64,000 bases of DNA from Acinetobacter sp. A2 (GTDB lineage Bacteria > Pseudomonadota > Gammaproteobacteria > Pseudomonadales > Moraxellaceae), in contig NZ_JAAZQX010000006.1 of NCBI RefSeq assembly GCF_012371325.1, positions 1-64,000 on the forward strand, written 5' to 3'. Positions 63,119 through 64,000 of this stretch are shown here, piece by piece. The position numbers and the translations under genes are program-made. A model generated the notes under the pieces. That model did not search any database. It was not told the DNA's origin and saw only the letters and a list, made by a program, of their open reading frames with translations. Every line of letters begins with the position of its first letter. The stretch's first letter is position 1.

Positions 63119-64000
63119 TTAGTCAGCACTTTCTTGATCATTGGCTGCATCGGTTGGTGTTGCTTCTGCTGCTGTTTCTGAAGTCTCTGAATTTTCTAAA
63201 TCATCAGTTTCCTGATCTTCAATAAAATCGTCCTCTTCTTCAACTGTCTCAATCGCTTCTACGCCCACCAATGTTTCATTTTCACCCAAGCGAATTAAAC
63301 GAACACCCTGTGCATTACGGCCTGTTTGCGCTACTTCAGATGCACGCGTACGCACCAAAGTACCACCATCAGAAATCAGCATCAGCTCTTTGCTTTCATC
63401 AATGGCAACCGCACCCACCAATTCACCGTTACGTTCCGAGGTTTTGATTGCAATAACCCCTTTACCACCACGTTTTTTAGTTGGGAAATCATCTACAGGC
63501 GTACGCTTACCATAACCATTGGCAGAAGCACACAGCACTTCGCCTGTTTCTGGAACAACAACTAATGACACAATACGACTGATAAATGCTGAATCTGAAC
63601 TGTCTTCATCATCACCATCTACTTCTGCATCTTCGATGTCTTCAACTTGTGCTGAACCAAAGCTGACACGCATACCACGCACACCTTTGGCTGCACGCCC
63701 CATTGAACGAACATCGGTTTCTGCAAAACGAATCGCTTTACCTTCATTGGAGAACAACATAATTTGTTGTTCGCCATCAGTAATTGCAACACCAATTAAG
63801 GTATCTTCTTCATTCAGTTCAATGGCACGTAAACCATTTGAGCGAACGTTACTGAATTGTTCCAATTCAACACGCTTCACTGTGCCCGATGCTGTTGCCA
63901 TAAATACATAGAAGTTTTTACGCAATGCTTCTGCTTGTGTAGCAAATTCAGCAATGATTTCATCATCTAGATCGGTTGCAGAAAGCTCCACACCCAATTG
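63119..64000 (-). CDS. gyrA: DNA gyrase subunit A, C-terminal part (runs off the right edge)
   Basis: The last 293 residues of GyrA, minus strand, open to the window edge. They cover much of the C-terminal DNA-wrapping beta-pinwheel, with repeated blade motifs such as FYVFMATASGTVKRVELEQF, IMLFSNEGKAIRFAETDVR and ELMLISDGGTLVRTRASEV. GyrA-box-like KKRGGKG is outside the expected GRP position, so the true GyrA box may be upstream of the window. An acidic insertion (EDIEDAEVDGDDEDSSD, around residues 118-135 of this fragment) and an acidic tail of about 45 residues are conspicuous. The catalytic and QRDR regions are not in the window. Confidence 0.95.
   Translation of the reverse strand, partial: QLGVELSATDLDDEIIAEFATQAEALRKNFYVFMATASGTVKRVELEQFSNVRSNGLRAIELNEEDTLIGVAITDGEQQIMLFSNEGKAIRFAETDVRSMGRAAKGVRGMRVSFGSAQVEDIEDAEVDGDDEDSSDSAFISRIVSLVVVPETGEVLCASANGYGKRTPVDDFPTKKRGGKGVIAIKTSERNGELVGAVAIDESKELMLISDGGTLVRTRASEVAQTGRNAQGVRLIRLGENETLVGVEAIETVEEEDDFIEDQETDDLENSETSETAAEATPTDAANDQESAD

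Noticed and set aside
1..64000. CRISPR arrays, insertion sequences, prophage, tRNA or rRNA genes
   Set aside because: I found no direct-repeat/spacer pattern, transposase, integrase, phage structural gene or tRNA-like cloverleaf; the content is mainly core metabolic and envelope genes.

Overview
The window looks like a stretch of core chromosome from an Acinetobacter species (Moraxellaceae, Gammaproteobacteria). The identification rests on an outer-membrane protein of the CarO family, the HAD-phosphatase/mannitol-1-phosphate dehydrogenase fusion known from Acinetobacter, the gene order ruvAB / ybgC-tolQRAB-pal, a gyrA tail with acidic inserts, and the AT-rich base composition. I see no rRNA, tRNA, CRISPR array, insertion sequence or prophage. 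About 64 protein genes are supported, including one partial gene at each edge and one 46-residue membrane protein.

Layout. 1-2.3 kb: partial unknown gene, a hotdog thioesterase and an HtrA protease. 2.6-9.8 kb: nadB; the mannitol bifunctional enzyme; a PaaI-like thioesterase; and the pabC-mltG-tmk operon. 9.9-15.7 kb: a complete sulfate-uptake locus (sbp, a small serine hydrolase, cysT, cysW, cysA, cysB). 15.9-24.2 kb: a FadL-type porin, carO, dapD, queE, queC, a small Cys-containing exported protein, bcp, nadM, an enoyl-CoA hydratase, a nitroreductase and a NIF3/YqfO-like protein. 24.4-32.6 kb: purL, dgt, ruvA, ruvB and a membrane-anchored conserved protein. 32.8-37.7 kb: the ybgC-tolQRAB-pal envelope operon. 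38-41.6 kb: a tiny acidic protein, fbp, a SpoU-type RNA methyltransferase, and a three-gene ECF sigma / small membrane protein / DUF3106-like operon. 41.7-46 kb: two tandem surface/exported CSLREA proteins with GlyGly-CTERM tails. 46.1-50 kb: hda and an AI-2E family permease, divergent from purM-purN. 50-57.4 kb: an alpha/beta hydrolase with an SppA-type peptidase, a lipid A-type acyltransferase, comEC, and lolD with its permease. 57.4-64 kb: PilZ protein, EamA exporter, YaiI-like protein, a hypothetical gene, a DnaA-box-bearing intergenic region, serC, a lipoprotein and the 3' end of gyrA.

How the genes work together. Many belong to nucleotide synthesis (purL, purM, purN, tmk, dgt), envelope maintenance (Tol-Pal, Lol, MltG, HtrA, SppA, acyltransferase), sulfur assimilation and its regulator CysB, queuosine (queE, queC), NAD (nadB, nadM), and DNA replication, repair and uptake (hda, gyrA, ruvAB, comEC).

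The most notable observation is that comEC, the DNA-uptake channel gene, is split by a precise 7-bp tandem duplication (55092-55105). Removing one copy restores a single 809-codon reading frame. Other points of interest are three perfect DnaA boxes within 119 bp upstream of serC, in a region without dnaA; the tandem CSLREA/GlyGly-CTERM pair; a serine hydrolase inside the sulfate-uptake operon; the sigma / small TM protein / DUF3106 operon; and several structured intergenic sequences. I did not find a clearly new multi-gene system; most of the window is ordinary core genome.
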